This document shows, piece after piece, positions 9,409 through 16,985 of a DNA stretch of 63,213 nt; within the stretch, counting starts at the first letter, position 1, and each line of letters begins with the position of its first letter. Source of the DNA: Ignavibacteriota bacterium (GTDB lineage Bacteria; Bacteroidota; Ignavibacteria; Kapaibacteriales; UBA2268); NCBI GenBank assembly GCA_016219595.1, contig JACRLY010000090.1:1-63213 (forward strand), given 5' to 3'. The position numbers and the translations under genes are program-made. The notes beneath the pieces were generated by a model, which was given only the letters and a program-made list of their open reading frames with translations, was not told the origin of the DNA and made no database searches.

Positions 9409-11499
9409 ATGATTCCTTTAAAAGTAGCAATACTCTGGCATTACCATCAGCCTTATTATGAAAAAGATGGTGAGCTGATTTTACCATGGGTTAGACTTCA
9501 TGGAGTGAAAGATTATTGGGACCTTCCCGAATTATTTCATGAATACCCGGATATAAAACAGACAGTCAATCTTGTACCATCCCTGAACATGCAGATTGAT
9601 GATTATATTAATGACAGAACATCTGATAAAATTCAAAGACTCACTGATATAAATCCTTCTAACCTCAGTGAATCCCAAAAACGTGAATTATTAAGATTAT
9701 TTTTTCTTTGCAATGAAGAGAATATGATATTGCCCAATCCAAGATATAAAGAGCTGTTCGTACAAGCTCAAAACAAAGAAGAAGCTATGAAAAAATTCTC
9801 CTTACAGGATTGGTTCGATTTGCAGGTATGGTATAATTTAACATGGTTCGGGTATTTCTCTAAAGAAAGAAAACCGATAAAGAGGCTAATTAAAAAAGGG
9901 AGAAATTTTTCTGAAGAAGAAAAAAAGCTTGTGATGTCCCTACAAATCGATGTGTTGCGACAGATAAAAAATCAGATGAAAATGCTGTATGCTCTCGGAC
10001 AAATAGAAATAAGTTGTACACCTCTTTATCATCCGATACTACCATTATTATGCGATACTCAATCTGCGAAACAATCGATGCCGGATTTGAAGCTCCCCGA
10101 AAATAATTTTGCATTTCCAGAGGATGCCAAAGAACAAATAGAAGGTGCAGTCAATTATTATAAACGTGAAATCGGGATTAAACCAACCGGAATGTGGCCA
10201 TCGGAAGGTTCGGTATCGGATGAAGTATTGAATATAATGATAAATGCAGGATTAAAATGGACTGCAAGTGATGAGGGTGTTCTTGCGGCTTCTATTGGCA
10301 GTCAATATGATTATACTGAAAAATATTTTCCGAGAAATTATATTTCTTCTAACGGGGAAATCGCAATGCTTTTCAGGGACCACAGTATTTCAGATGCAAT
10401 CGGTTTCCTATATTCGAGGTGGAATCCACATGATGCTGCGAGGGACTTTGTCGGAAGGTTGAACGGTATAAGGAATGACCTAATCAACAAAAGGGGAGAG
10501 GATTGCCTCAATTCAGCTGTAGTTCCCGTCATACTCGATGGAGAGAACTGCTGGGAATTCTATCAATATAACGGTTTGCCATTCCTGAAAGCTCTATTTG
10601 AAGAATTATCAAATTCAGAAAGTATAAGAACTGTTACATGTTCAACAGCTTCAGCAAAAGAGAATGTTGAATACCTTCCTCCAATTAATTCAGTGAGGGC
10701 TGGGTCATGGATAAATGCCGATTTCAATATCTGGATTGGACACAAGGACCACAGGAAAGCCTGGTCAATGCTTGCGAAAGCAAGAAAATCAGTCGAAGAA
10801 AAAAAACCGGAACTTGAAGAGAATATTTTGAACAATGTAATGAAAGAAGTCTACATAGCAGAAGGTTCCGACTGGTTCTGGTGGTACGGTGATTCTCACA
10901 TTGCCGAAAATAAGAACGACTTCGATGTGCTGTTCCGCTGGCATATCGTAAATATATATAAACTGATTGGCATGGAGATACCTAAGGATGTCATGTTTCC
11001 AATCGGGAAGGAATATGAAACTGCAAAAGTAGTTAAGCAGGAAGGCATAGTAACTCCATCAATTGACGGAAAAGTCAGTGCCGAAGATGAGTGGCTCAAA
11101 GCGGGTTATTATGATGCTCATGGCTCTATGTCAGCAATGCACCAGGTTGGTGAGCTACTTCAAAAACTTTGGTATGCGGCAGATAATAACAATATTTATC
11201 TGAGGTTTGACCTTGTTAATGCACTTGATGATGATGACTCGATTGAAGTTCAGTTTCTGAATCCGAAAAAATTTCAATTAATAATACGACAGAATATTTT
11301 TGAATTGAAAGCTGATGATGAAATAACCATTAATCAATTTTCATATTCCAATTTCGAGATTGTTGAACTTTCATTTTCGAAATCAACTTTTTTCAGTGAC
11401 AATACTTCGGAAATAAAACTTGAACTTACAATTATGACAAAAACAAAAGAAGGGGAGATTTGCTATCCGAGGCAGGGGAGTTTGGAATTAGTGATGTAA
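9409..11499 (+). CDS. Glycoside hydrolase family 57 protein (alpha-glucan-active)
   Basis: This is a 696-residue protein of the GH57 clan. The N-terminus VAILWHYHQPYYEKDG, the central GMWPSEGSVSDEVL (containing the likely nucleophile glutamate) and VILDGENCWEFY are the family's conserved regions. GH57 enzymes cleave or transfer alpha-1,4/1,6-glucan chains. No signal peptide is visible, so a cytoplasmic role in glycogen or maltodextrin metabolism is likely. The C-terminal segment of about 160 residues (from about residue 535) looks like a beta-sandwich add-on. The exact activity (amylase, amylopullulanase, glucanotransferase) is not resolved. It starts 18 bases after the OmpA-like gene. Confidence 0.85.
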   Translation: MIPLKVAILWHYHQPYYEKDGELILPWVRLHGVKDYWDLPELFHEYPDIKQTVNLVPSLNMQIDDYINDRTSDKIQRLTDINPSNLSESQKRELLRLFFLCNEENMILPNPRYKELFVQAQNKEEAMKKFSLQDWFDLQVWYNLTWFGYFSKERKPIKRLIKKGRNFSEEEKKLVMSLQIDVLRQIKNQMKMLYALGQIEISCTPLYHPILPLLCDTQSAKQSMPDLKLPENNFAFPEDAKEQIEGAVNYYKREIGIKPTGMWPSEGSVSDEVLNIMINAGLKWTASDEGVLAASIGSQYDYTEKYFPRNYISSNGEIAMLFRDHSISDAIGFLYSRWNPHDAARDFVGRLNGIRNDLINKRGEDCLNSAVVPVILDGENCWEFYQYNGLPFLKALFEELSNSESIRTVTCSTASAKENVEYLPPINSVRAGSWINADFNIWIGHKDHRKAWSMLAKARKSVEEKKPELEENILNNVMKEVYIAEGSDWFWWYGDSHIAENKNDFDVLFRWHIVNIYKLIGMEIPKDVMFPIGKEYETAKVVKQEGIVTPSIDGKVSAEDEWLKAGYYDAHGSMSAMHQVGELLQKLWYAADNNNIYLRFDLVNALDDDDSIEVQFLNPKKFQLIIRQNIFELKADDEITINQFSYSNFEIVELSFSKSTFFSDNTSEIKLELTIMTKTKEGEICYPRQGSLELVM

Positions 11500-11650
11500 T
11501 TCAACTTCAAATGCTGAATTCTGAATTATGAATTGTGGATATATAATTTTCAATTTTCAATTTTCAGTTTTCAATAAATTTATAATACTTAATTTTTAAT
11601 TAAAATCCCTCAACCCCAACCCTTCTCCCAGAGGGCGAAGGGAGTAATTA

Positions 11651-11724
11651 TTGGTTGTATAGAGCCAAAAAGGTGCAGATTTGTGCATCCGGAGCAGTTT
11701 TGAATCAATTTTGAATTTTGAATT
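11651..11724. repeat. 74-base direct repeat, copy A
   Basis: This copy matches 11828-11901 with two mismatches over 74 bases, in the same orientation and 177 bases apart. The core GCCAAAAAGGTGCAG followed by ATTTGTGCATCC can fold a short stem (TGCA/TGCA). It has no reading frame. Confidence 0.85.
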
Positions 11725-11827
11725 ATGAATGAAGAATTAATTCAATATTTCAATTCTATCCCGTATGGAATAAATATTTGTTTCACAGAGTCTCTCAGAG
11801 TTTTACACAGAGTTTCGCGGAGTATTT

Positions 11828-11901
11828 TTGGTTATATAGAGCCAAAAAGGTGCAGATTTGTGCATCCGGAGCAGTTTTGAATCAATTTTAAATTTTGAAT
11901 T
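11828..11901. repeat. 74-base direct repeat, copy B
   Basis: This is the second copy of the repeat at 11651-11724, with two substitutions. It is followed by the same AATTTTGAATT-rich tail, so the duplicated unit includes the low-complexity tail. Confidence 0.85.
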
Positions 11902-12017
11902 TTAAATTCAACCTCACCCAAAAAAGAAATTCTAAATTATGAATGCTGAATTATGAATGGTGGTTATATTATGAAAGTTGAAAGTTTGTAAAGTTAGAAA
12001 GTTTGTAAAGTAGGAAA

Positions 12018-12051
12018 TAAATCCCCTTGAATCCCCCTTTGAAAAAGTGGG
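12018..12051. repeat. C-rich dispersed repeat, degenerate copy
   Basis: The sequence AAATCCCCTTGAATCCCCC followed by TTTGAAAAAGTGGG matches the layout of the copy beside the IS element at 16499-16530 (TCCTCCTGAATCCCCCTTTA). Its palindrome arm is partly decayed. Confidence 0.5.
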
Positions 12052-12341
12052 CAAAACATTTCGGAATATCAAAGAACGGGCAGGGCGAATATAAGACAGA
12101 TGGAGTGTTATGTCAAGAAAACGGTTTTAAAAGGATTAAAAAAAAATTACTGCTAATTTTATGTTACCACTAATTTTATGTTACCGATAAAATTTTTAAA
12201 CTGAAAAGAAAAAACGGTTTGAAATCCTAACGATAATTCATTAACATAATCAACTGCCAAAAAATCTCCGCAGATTAGGTATAAGAATTGGAATTGGCAG
12301 GGTAATTATGTAATACAAACAATTACATTATTTATGGTATA

Positions 12342-12554
12342 TCATCCACCAAGACAACCCATAACGCATCCTCTTGTATTTGTCTTAGTATGAGCACTAT
12401 GTTTGGTATAAGCTCCAATAATTTCATCAGATTTATTTATTGCTATTACCGATGTAAATGCATCTTGAAGAGCGGGATAATTCATTTTTAAAAGAATAGA
12501 TTCATCACTTGAAATTTCTTTAATTTTTTCAGAAATAATTTCTTCTGTAATCAT
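12342..12554 (-). CDS. Candidate RiPP precursor peptide, 70 aa, Cys/Gly-rich C-terminus
   Basis: This small gene encodes 70 residues. The N-terminal half is acidic and helical (MITEEIISEKIKEISSDES), which suits a leader. The middle resembles folded sequence (MNYPALQDAFTSVIAINKSD). The end, TRGCVMGCLGG, carries the only two cysteines (C63, C67) and five glycines. It lies 12 bases downstream of a radical SAM/SPASM gene on the same strand. Its strong ribosome binding site overlaps that gene's stop codon, so the two are almost certainly co-translated. Small peptide plus SPASM enzyme is the standard arrangement of radical-SAM RiPP loci; the modification (for example a Cys thioether or C-C crosslink) is inference. 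I do not recognise the family. No protease or exporter gene is adjacent. Confidence 0.7.
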   Translation of the reverse strand: MITEEIISEKIKEISSDESILLKMNYPALQDAFTSVIAINKSDEIIGAYTKHSAHTKTNTRGCVMGCLGG

Positions 12555-12561
12555 GATAAGG

Positions 12562-12569
12562 CTCCTTTA
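12562..12569 (-). promoter_or_regulatory. Strong Shine-Dalgarno site overlapping the upstream stop codon
   Basis: On the minus strand, TAAAGGAGCC stands 7 bases before the peptide's ATG, and its first bases are the TAA stop of the radical SAM gene. This is one of the clearest ribosome binding sites in the window. It suggests coupled, efficient translation of the peptide relative to its modifying enzyme. Confidence 0.75.
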
Positions 12570-13670
12570 ATTTGTGATTAGTACGGAATTAATTCTACTT
12601 AATGCATGTTTTATTAAAGCTTTATATACTATACAAAGATGATCAGGTGAATTGATATTCTCATTATGACAAATTGCATGATGCATACATCCACCGTTGC
12701 AATATTTCCTAATTTCACAATTTTGACACTCAGGAATAATATTTCCACATCTTTCTAATAATTTAATCCTAGTTGGACTTATAAGTATGTCCTCAAGGTC
12801 AGTATTAAGAATATTCCCAAATTTGAACCCTTCATTATTATCGAAACGATTACACGGATAAATATTACCTTTGGGATCAATTGAAATAAAAGTATATTGG
12901 CAGTTTTCGCTTAAGAAACAATCAGAAATTCTGTTTTGAGATAATATTAATTGGGTAACTCCAAACCCAGGATTTGCTCTAATTGGGTTCTTTTTTTGAA
13001 AAAACCATAAATCAAATACTTTTATACAAGATTCAAGATATTTTTGTGGATGAACTTCAAGATCCTCATGTTTTGAGAATAAATCTGATGAAATTGGATT
13101 GATACCAAATGAAAAATTATTGTCATAACAATATCTAAATATTTGCTCAATATATTGAACATTATTATTTGTTATTGACATTAATATACCAATTTCAATA
13201 TCCTTTCGCTTTGCTTTTTCAATATTGTTCAAAATTACTTTATGAGTACCCTTCTTATTTTTTGTAAATCGTATTTTATCATGATAATTCGCTGGACCAT
13301 CAAGACTAATACTTATTGATACCTTAAATTGAGAAAATAAATCAAGTAATTCTTCACTAATTAGATAGCCGTTAGTCTGGAAAGTATGACTAATTCTGTA
13401 TTCTGAATTTATATTTTCTGTAAACCTAAAAGCCTTATAATAAAATGAAAGAGGCATTATGCTCGGCTCACCACCATGCCATATAAACAATGTTGAATTC
13501 TTTCTCTTTGAATTATATGCTATAGATTCAGTAAGAACTTTAAGCATTAAATCATCACTCATTTTATTATTACCCTTATTACCTTTGTAGCAATAAAGGC
13601 ACTCCAAATTACAGTTATCTGTGGGTTGAATTAAAATATTTAAAGGTGATTCTTTGATATAATTAATCAT
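12567..13670 (-). CDS. Radical SAM/SPASM peptide-modifying enzyme
   Basis: This is a 367-residue radical SAM protein of anSME/SPASM architecture. The SAM-cluster motif CNLECLYC (C20, C24, C27) is followed by GGEPS (66-70), QTNGYL and the SISLDGP strand. The C-terminal SPASM region carries C251, C257, C273, C308, C315, C318, C324, C328, C334 and C346, enough for two auxiliary Fe-S clusters, with the classic YPCNRF and CNGGCMHHA patterns. Family members either mature sulfatases or modify ribosomal peptides. No sulfatase is nearby, and a 70-aa Cys-containing peptide follows directly, so peptide modification is the better reading. The start is ATG with a weak upstream site. Confidence 0.88.
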   Translation of the reverse strand: MINYIKESPLNILIQPTDNCNLECLYCYKGNKGNNKMSDDLMLKVLTESIAYNSKRKNSTLFIWHGGEPSIMPLSFYYKAFRFTENINSEYRISHTFQTNGYLISEELLDLFSQFKVSISISLDGPANYHDKIRFTKNKKGTHKVILNNIEKAKRKDIEIGILMSITNNNVQYIEQIFRYCYDNNFSFGINPISSDLFSKHEDLEVHPQKYLESCIKVFDLWFFQKKNPIRANPGFGVTQLILSQNRISDCFLSENCQYTFISIDPKGNIYPCNRFDNNEGFKFGNILNTDLEDILISPTRIKLLERCGNIIPECQNCEIRKYCNGGCMHHAICHNENINSPDHLCIVYKALIKHALSRINSVLITN

Positions 13671-13857
13671 TATTCTTATTAATTTATTGTTTAAAATTTT
13701 TATTGTATCGCCTAAAATCTTTTCTTAATACCATTTTCATTTGGAGCATTACATTTTTGTTTAAATTAAATGAATCGAAATTTTTAATTCTATATATTTA
13801 ATTTGGATTTTCTTTTATATCTTCCATTAATCATCAATTGAATAATTTTAAAATTAT

Positions 13858-14325
13858 TCATTTTATCAACTTATCTATATCGGTGATCAAGAATTTTAGC
13901 ATATCTAATTCTTTTAAATTAGTTTTTTTATTTCCAAATTCTTTTCTGATTTCTAATAATAACTTACCAAAAAGAATTAATAATGGCGTATGATCAGTGG
14001 CATTTTGGTTTTGATATAAATATTGAAAAAGATTATTATATGAATTTGTAACTGAATCTGAACCAAATATCATTAAATTAAAAGCAGTCTGTTTATAATC
14101 AAATGATTGAATTTCCTTAATTGCAACTTCTAATTCATTATTATTTTTTACACCAGTTAAAACTCGGATAAATGGAGTAAGAATTTTTATATAATTCTCT
14201 CTTTTTGTACTTAACAAACTTTCTTTTTGAAGTCTAAATTTTTCACTTTTATCTTTTAGAAACCACCCAATAATAATACCTAATAATGTGATTAAAGATG
14301 GTCCCAATACTTTTAGAATTTCCAT
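13858..14325 (-). CDS. Hypothetical single-pass membrane protein
   Basis: This is a 155-residue protein with one N-terminal membrane segment (about residues 6-24, VLGPSLITLLGIIIGWFLKD) followed by a charged, helical cytoplasmic part. The N-terminal topology resembles many small membrane-anchored proteins of phage or accessory origin, but I do not recognise a family. It lies 187 bases upstream of the radical SAM gene on the same strand, so membership of that operon is possible but unsupported. The composition is AT-rich, as in the rest of this island. Confidence 0.6.
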   Translation of the reverse strand: MEILKVLGPSLITLLGIIIGWFLKDKSEKFRLQKESLLSTKRENYIKILTPFIRVLTGVKNNNELEVAIKEIQSFDYKQTAFNLMIFGSDSVTNSYNNLFQYLYQNQNATDHTPLLILFGKLLLEIRKEFGNKKTNLKELDMLKFLITDIDKLIK

Positions 14326-14551
14326 ATTATTTACTAAATTATTTTATACAAATATTTATCAAAATCAATTAATAATATCTATGTACCAGATAATTCAATT
14401 TTATTGAAATTTTCAAAATCCGGAAATACATATTTTCCGGTTTCCCGTGTTTCGAGATTTATTCTATTTAACCAGTATTTTCAAAGAAAAGTAATTCGGT
14501 ATAATCTATTTTATTTCCAATAATTTATGTTATAATCAGTATTAAAATATA

Positions 14552-14559
14552 TAATTTTT
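14552..14559. repeat. Target-site duplication, left copy
   Basis: TAATTTTT directly abuts the left inverted repeat of the insertion sequence and is repeated exactly after the right end. The local DNA is AT-rich, so some chance similarity is possible, but length and placement fit the family rule. Confidence 0.8.
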
Positions 14560-14584
14560 CGCAAGTATCACCCAATAGACAGTA
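14560..14584 (+). repeat. Left terminal inverted repeat of the IS
   Basis: This 25-base arm is perfectly complementary to 16427-16451. Similarity stops immediately inside position 14584, which sets the repeat's inner limit. Confidence 0.93.
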
Positions 14585-14606
14585 ATATTATTTAACTTAA
14601 AAAATT

Positions 14607-15584
14607 TCATACTCTTACCCTACGTTTTCTGAAATAAGCTAATTTTTTTACATCTTTTTTGGGCTTATATTTAACTAAACATTTTTCTTCGGCTACTGCA
14701 TTTCCGATAAATTCCTTGAAAGATTCAGTTCTGCGGTTTCGCCGATTATACTTGAAAGAATACTCAGCAAGGTAAAAAGGCAAATACTTTTTGCTTATTG
14801 CATTGTAACTACCTCTTATGCCGTCTTTCAATATGCTCCAGAAACCTTCAATGGTATTAGTATGAATTATACCTTTTGCAAAGGCTTCTTTGTGATTTAT
14901 TGTCATGTGTTCCACAACTTTGTCAAATGCTCTATAAGAAGGGAACTCATCAGTTATGACAAGTGCTTCATCTTCTTTAACATACTTTTTAAGCATTGCC
15001 AATAAATTTCGTGTTGTCAGTTTCTCAATGATTTTAGTTGTAACTTCACCACTTTTACCTCTTGATACTGCACCGACAACAGGTATTTTCTTTGTCCCTC
15101 TACCTCTTTTATTTTCAACTCTGCATAGCACAGGTGAATTAATAGGGACAATTATATTAGGTTTTCTTGGCTTTCCGCCTATGTATGTTTCATCAAATTC
15201 AACGATACCCTCAAGTAAGTCAGCTTGGTCAAGCATTGCACATCTTACCCTCATTGCAGAATACCAAGCAGTTTTATACGATATTCCCAAGTCTCTTGAT
15301 AATTCTTTTGCTGAAATTCCCATTGGAGCATTACACATCAGGGCTATCATATAAAACCAAATAGTCAAATCAAGTTTAGTATCTTCAAATATAGTATCAA
15401 CCAAGACGCTGAAATCCTTATTACAATTATTGCAATGATAACGGTATTCCTTTTTTCGTTCATAGATTCTTTCATCTTCATTACAATATGGACAGACAGG
15501 CACACCGTTCCAACGTACCTTCTCTAAATGCAAAAGGCACTTTTCATGTGTGTTAAATTTCCGTTGTAATTGTAATAAGTTCAT
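14607..15584 (-). CDS. IS1595-family DDE transposase
   Basis: This is a 325-residue transposase. The N-terminal zinc ribbon is C31-x2-C34 and C51-x2-C54 (CPYC, CNNC). A helix-turn-helix-like segment follows (MGISAKELSRDLGISYKTAW, 88-107). The ISXO2/IS1595-type catalytic core then has D131 in FDETYIGG, D212 in ITDEFPSYRAF and E246 in NTIEGFWSILK. The C-terminus is basic. The frame is intact. Its ATG overlaps the stop of the upstream 102-aa gene in an ATGA, so translation is coupled. Confidence 0.93.
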   Translation of the reverse strand: MNLLQLQRKFNTHEKCLLHLEKVRWNGVPVCPYCNEDERIYERKKEYRYHCNNCNKDFSVLVDTIFEDTKLDLTIWFYMIALMCNAPMGISAKELSRDLGISYKTAWYSAMRVRCAMLDQADLLEGIVEFDETYIGGKPRKPNIIVPINSPVLCRVENKRGRGTKKIPVVGAVSRGKSGEVTTKIIEKLTTRNLLAMLKKYVKEDEALVITDEFPSYRAFDKVVEHMTINHKEAFAKGIIHTNTIEGFWSILKDGIRGSYNAISKKYLPFYLAEYSFKYNRRNRRTESFKEFIGNAVAEEKCLVKYKPKKDVKKLAYFRKRRVRV

Positions 15585-15889
15585 TTTTTATCATCTTTTA
15601 AAGCAAAATATAACAATAAAGCCGTCCCTAACCCTAAAATCCAACCATTAAATTCACCGTCTTTTAATCTTTCAGCAAATGTTTTTGGTTTGCTTTTATT
15701 ATTAATATACTGTTCCCAAGAGTAGAATCCCATCCTTTTTAATTCATTCTGGATTTCATCTTGACTGTAACCATAATCTAAAAGCATTTGTTCATATTTT
15801 TTATAATCCTCAAGAGACGCAAAATTATATCTAATTTTTTCTTGCAGACCTTTTAATTCATCAGCTATCTGCTTATTTATTTGTTTCAT
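15581..15889 (-). CDS. IS-borne 102-aa protein coupled to the transposase
   Basis: This is a 102-residue protein. Its N-terminal two thirds are charged and helical (KQIADELKGLQEKIRYNFAS), and it has one C-terminal membrane-like segment (GWILGLGTALLLYFAL) followed by a basic tail. Its TGA overlaps the transposase ATG (ATGA), and a TAGGAGACTCC-type ribosome site precedes its own ATG. I recognise no family. Coupling to the transposase and position inside the inverted repeats imply a role for the element (accessory or regulatory), but this is inference. Confidence 0.72.
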   Translation of the reverse strand: MKQINKQIADELKGLQEKIRYNFASLEDYKKYEQMLLDYGYSQDEIQNELKRMGFYSWEQYINNKSKPKTFAERLKDGEFNGWILGLGTALLLYFALKDDKK

Positions 15890-15934
15890 TGGAGTCTCCT
15901 AATCTTATTTTATAAAGTTGTGTATAAGCAGTAT

Positions 15935-16201
15935 TCATCCACCAAAGAAATTAACTCCAAGTAGAACAATAATTAATACGACCATGGAAGGAATCCAAAT
16001 GAAAAAATCATTAATCCTATTATTAGTAGAATCAATTTTTACTTGTAGTGTCTGGTTATGTGCTTCCAATGAATCCAAAGCATTTTTCTCAATAATAGTA
16101 TAAACTTTATCGCCAATCTTTACTTGAGTATCGGATGAATAAGAATTGATAAAACCAAATGAAATAAAAGCGAATAAAATTAGAATTTTAAATCTTTGCA
16201 T
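15935..16201 (-). CDS. IS-borne small exported or membrane protein
   Basis: This is a protein of about 88 residues starting at the ATG at 16201, preceded by AAAGGA. An upstream in-frame ATG at 16297 lacks such a site. A signal-peptide-like N-terminus (QRFKILILFAFISFGFINS) is followed by KIGDKVYTIIEKNALDSLEA, a short coiled region, and a C-terminal membrane segment (FIWIPSMVVLIIVLLGVNFF). It lies within the inverted repeats, 45 bases upstream of the 102-aa gene. The function is unknown. It may be a passenger gene. Confidence 0.65.
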   Translation of the reverse strand: MQRFKILILFAFISFGFINSYSSDTQVKIGDKVYTIIEKNALDSLEAHNQTLQVKIDSTNNRINDFFIWIPSMVVLIIVLLGVNFFGG

Positions 16202-16426
16202 AGCTATATCCTTTAATAATGGTACATTATTTAAGTATGTAATTAAAAGATACAAATTATTTCGGTTATTTCCAATTTTATTCATTGCATTATACAAACA
16301 TTAATTTTCCTCAAAACCTTGATTAAATCTACATTTTACTGTCAAATTCATTTTTCTTGTTTTATTTTTTCTATTTTCTTCCATATATTTGATTTTAAAT
16401 AATTTAAAAAAATTTATAAAATCCCC

Positions 16427-16451
16427 TACTGTCTATTGGGTGATACTTGCG
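16427..16451 (-). repeat. Right terminal inverted repeat of the IS
   Basis: This is the exact reverse complement of the left arm at 14560-14584. It is followed by the TAATTTTT duplication. Confidence 0.93.
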
Positions 16452-16459
16452 TAATTTTT
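16452..16459. repeat. Target-site duplication, right copy
   Basis: TAATTTTT directly follows the right inverted repeat and is identical to 14552-14559. Confidence 0.8.
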
Positions 16460-16511
16460 TGTTTTAATGCAAATTTATTTTACACACTAGCAGAAAGAAA
16501 TCCTCCTGAAT

Positions 16512-16530
16512 CCCCCTTTATGAAAGGGGG
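16512..16530. repeat. C-rich palindrome downstream of the RidA gene
   Basis: CCCCCTTTATGAAAGGGGG folds into an 8-bp stem and ends five bases before the ridA-like gene's stop codon (minus-strand direction). The preceding TCCTCCTGAA resembles the copy at 12018. It lacks a U-run for termination on the minus strand. Confidence 0.55.
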
Positions 16531-16534
16531 AAAT

Positions 16535-16969
16535 TTATTTCACTGCAATCATCGAAATTTCTACATGGGCTCCCATAGGCAAGGCGGCGACCTGTACAGT
16601 CTCACGTGCAGGGAAATCTATCGTAAAGAATGAGGCATATACTTTGTTGACAGGATTGAAATCTTTCATGTCGGTTAAGTAAATTGTGGTTTTAACTACA
16701 TTTTCAAAAGTACAATTTGCTGCTTCCAGTACATTTTTTAAATTATTAAGAATAATTTCAGCTTCTTTTGCTGCACCGCCTTCGGCGATTGTGCCGGTTG
16801 CAGTATCGAGTGCAATCTGTCCCGACAAATAAATTGTACTTCCGACTTTTATTGCCTGGCTGTAAGGACCAATCGGCTTCGGGGATTTATCGCTCAAAAT
16901 TACTTTTTTGTCTTTAGCTGATAAATTAATTGATAAAATAAAACATAAAATAAAAACTAAGTATTTCAT
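16535..16969 (-). CDS. RidA-family enamine/imine deaminase with signal peptide
   Basis: This is a protein of about 144 residues. After an N-terminal signal peptide (YLVFILCFILSINLSAK) it matches RidA/YjgF proteins: GPYSQAIKVGSTIYLSGQ, then VVKTTIYLTDMKDF, and the active-site arginine in PARETVQV. RidA hydrolyses reactive enamines and imines released by PLP enzymes. The start at 16969 is chosen because GAGGGAAAC precedes it; the longer frame to 17020 adds unrelated residues overlapping the upstream gene. It directly follows an exported PLP aminotransferase-fold gene, which suggests the two work together outside the cytoplasm. Confidence 0.85.
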   Translation of the reverse strand: MKYLVFILCFILSINLSAKDKKVILSDKSPKPIGPYSQAIKVGSTIYLSGQIALDTATGTIAEGGAAKEAEIILNNLKNVLEAANCTFENVVKTTIYLTDMKDFNPVNKVYASFFTIDFPARETVQVAALPMGAHVEISMIAVK

Positions 16970-16985
16970 TGTTTCCCTCATAATA

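Larger units (their letters stand above)
11500..12341. other. Repeat-rich non-coding stretch
   Basis: I find no supportable gene in these 842 bases. They contain AT-rich low-complexity tracts (repeated TTTTCAA and GAATTATGAAT units), a near-identical 74-base direct repeat pair (11651-11724 and 11828-11901), a tandem of AGAAAGTTTGTAAAGT-type units near 11985-12015, a C-rich palindromic repeat (12018-12051) and a double TTTTATGTTACC motif near 12157-12184. This is typical accessory DNA, and it precedes the 3' end of the peptide/radical SAM locus. Confidence 0.7.
14560..16451 (-). mobile_element. Complete IS1595-like insertion sequence with two extra genes
   Basis: The element is 1892 bases long and bounded by perfect 25-base terminal inverted repeats. 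The left arm (14560-14584) begins CGCAAGTATCACCC, and its exact reverse complement is at 16427-16451. Directly outside both ends is the same 8-mer TAATTTTT (14552-14559 and 16452-16459), matching the 8-bp target duplication typical of the IS1595 family. Inside, all on the minus strand, are a small signal-peptide protein, a 102-aa protein and the DDE transposase. Standard members are about 0.7-1.1 kb, so the two extra genes make it larger than a minimal element. Intact ends, duplication and open transposase suggest recent, possibly active insertion. Confidence 0.92.
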
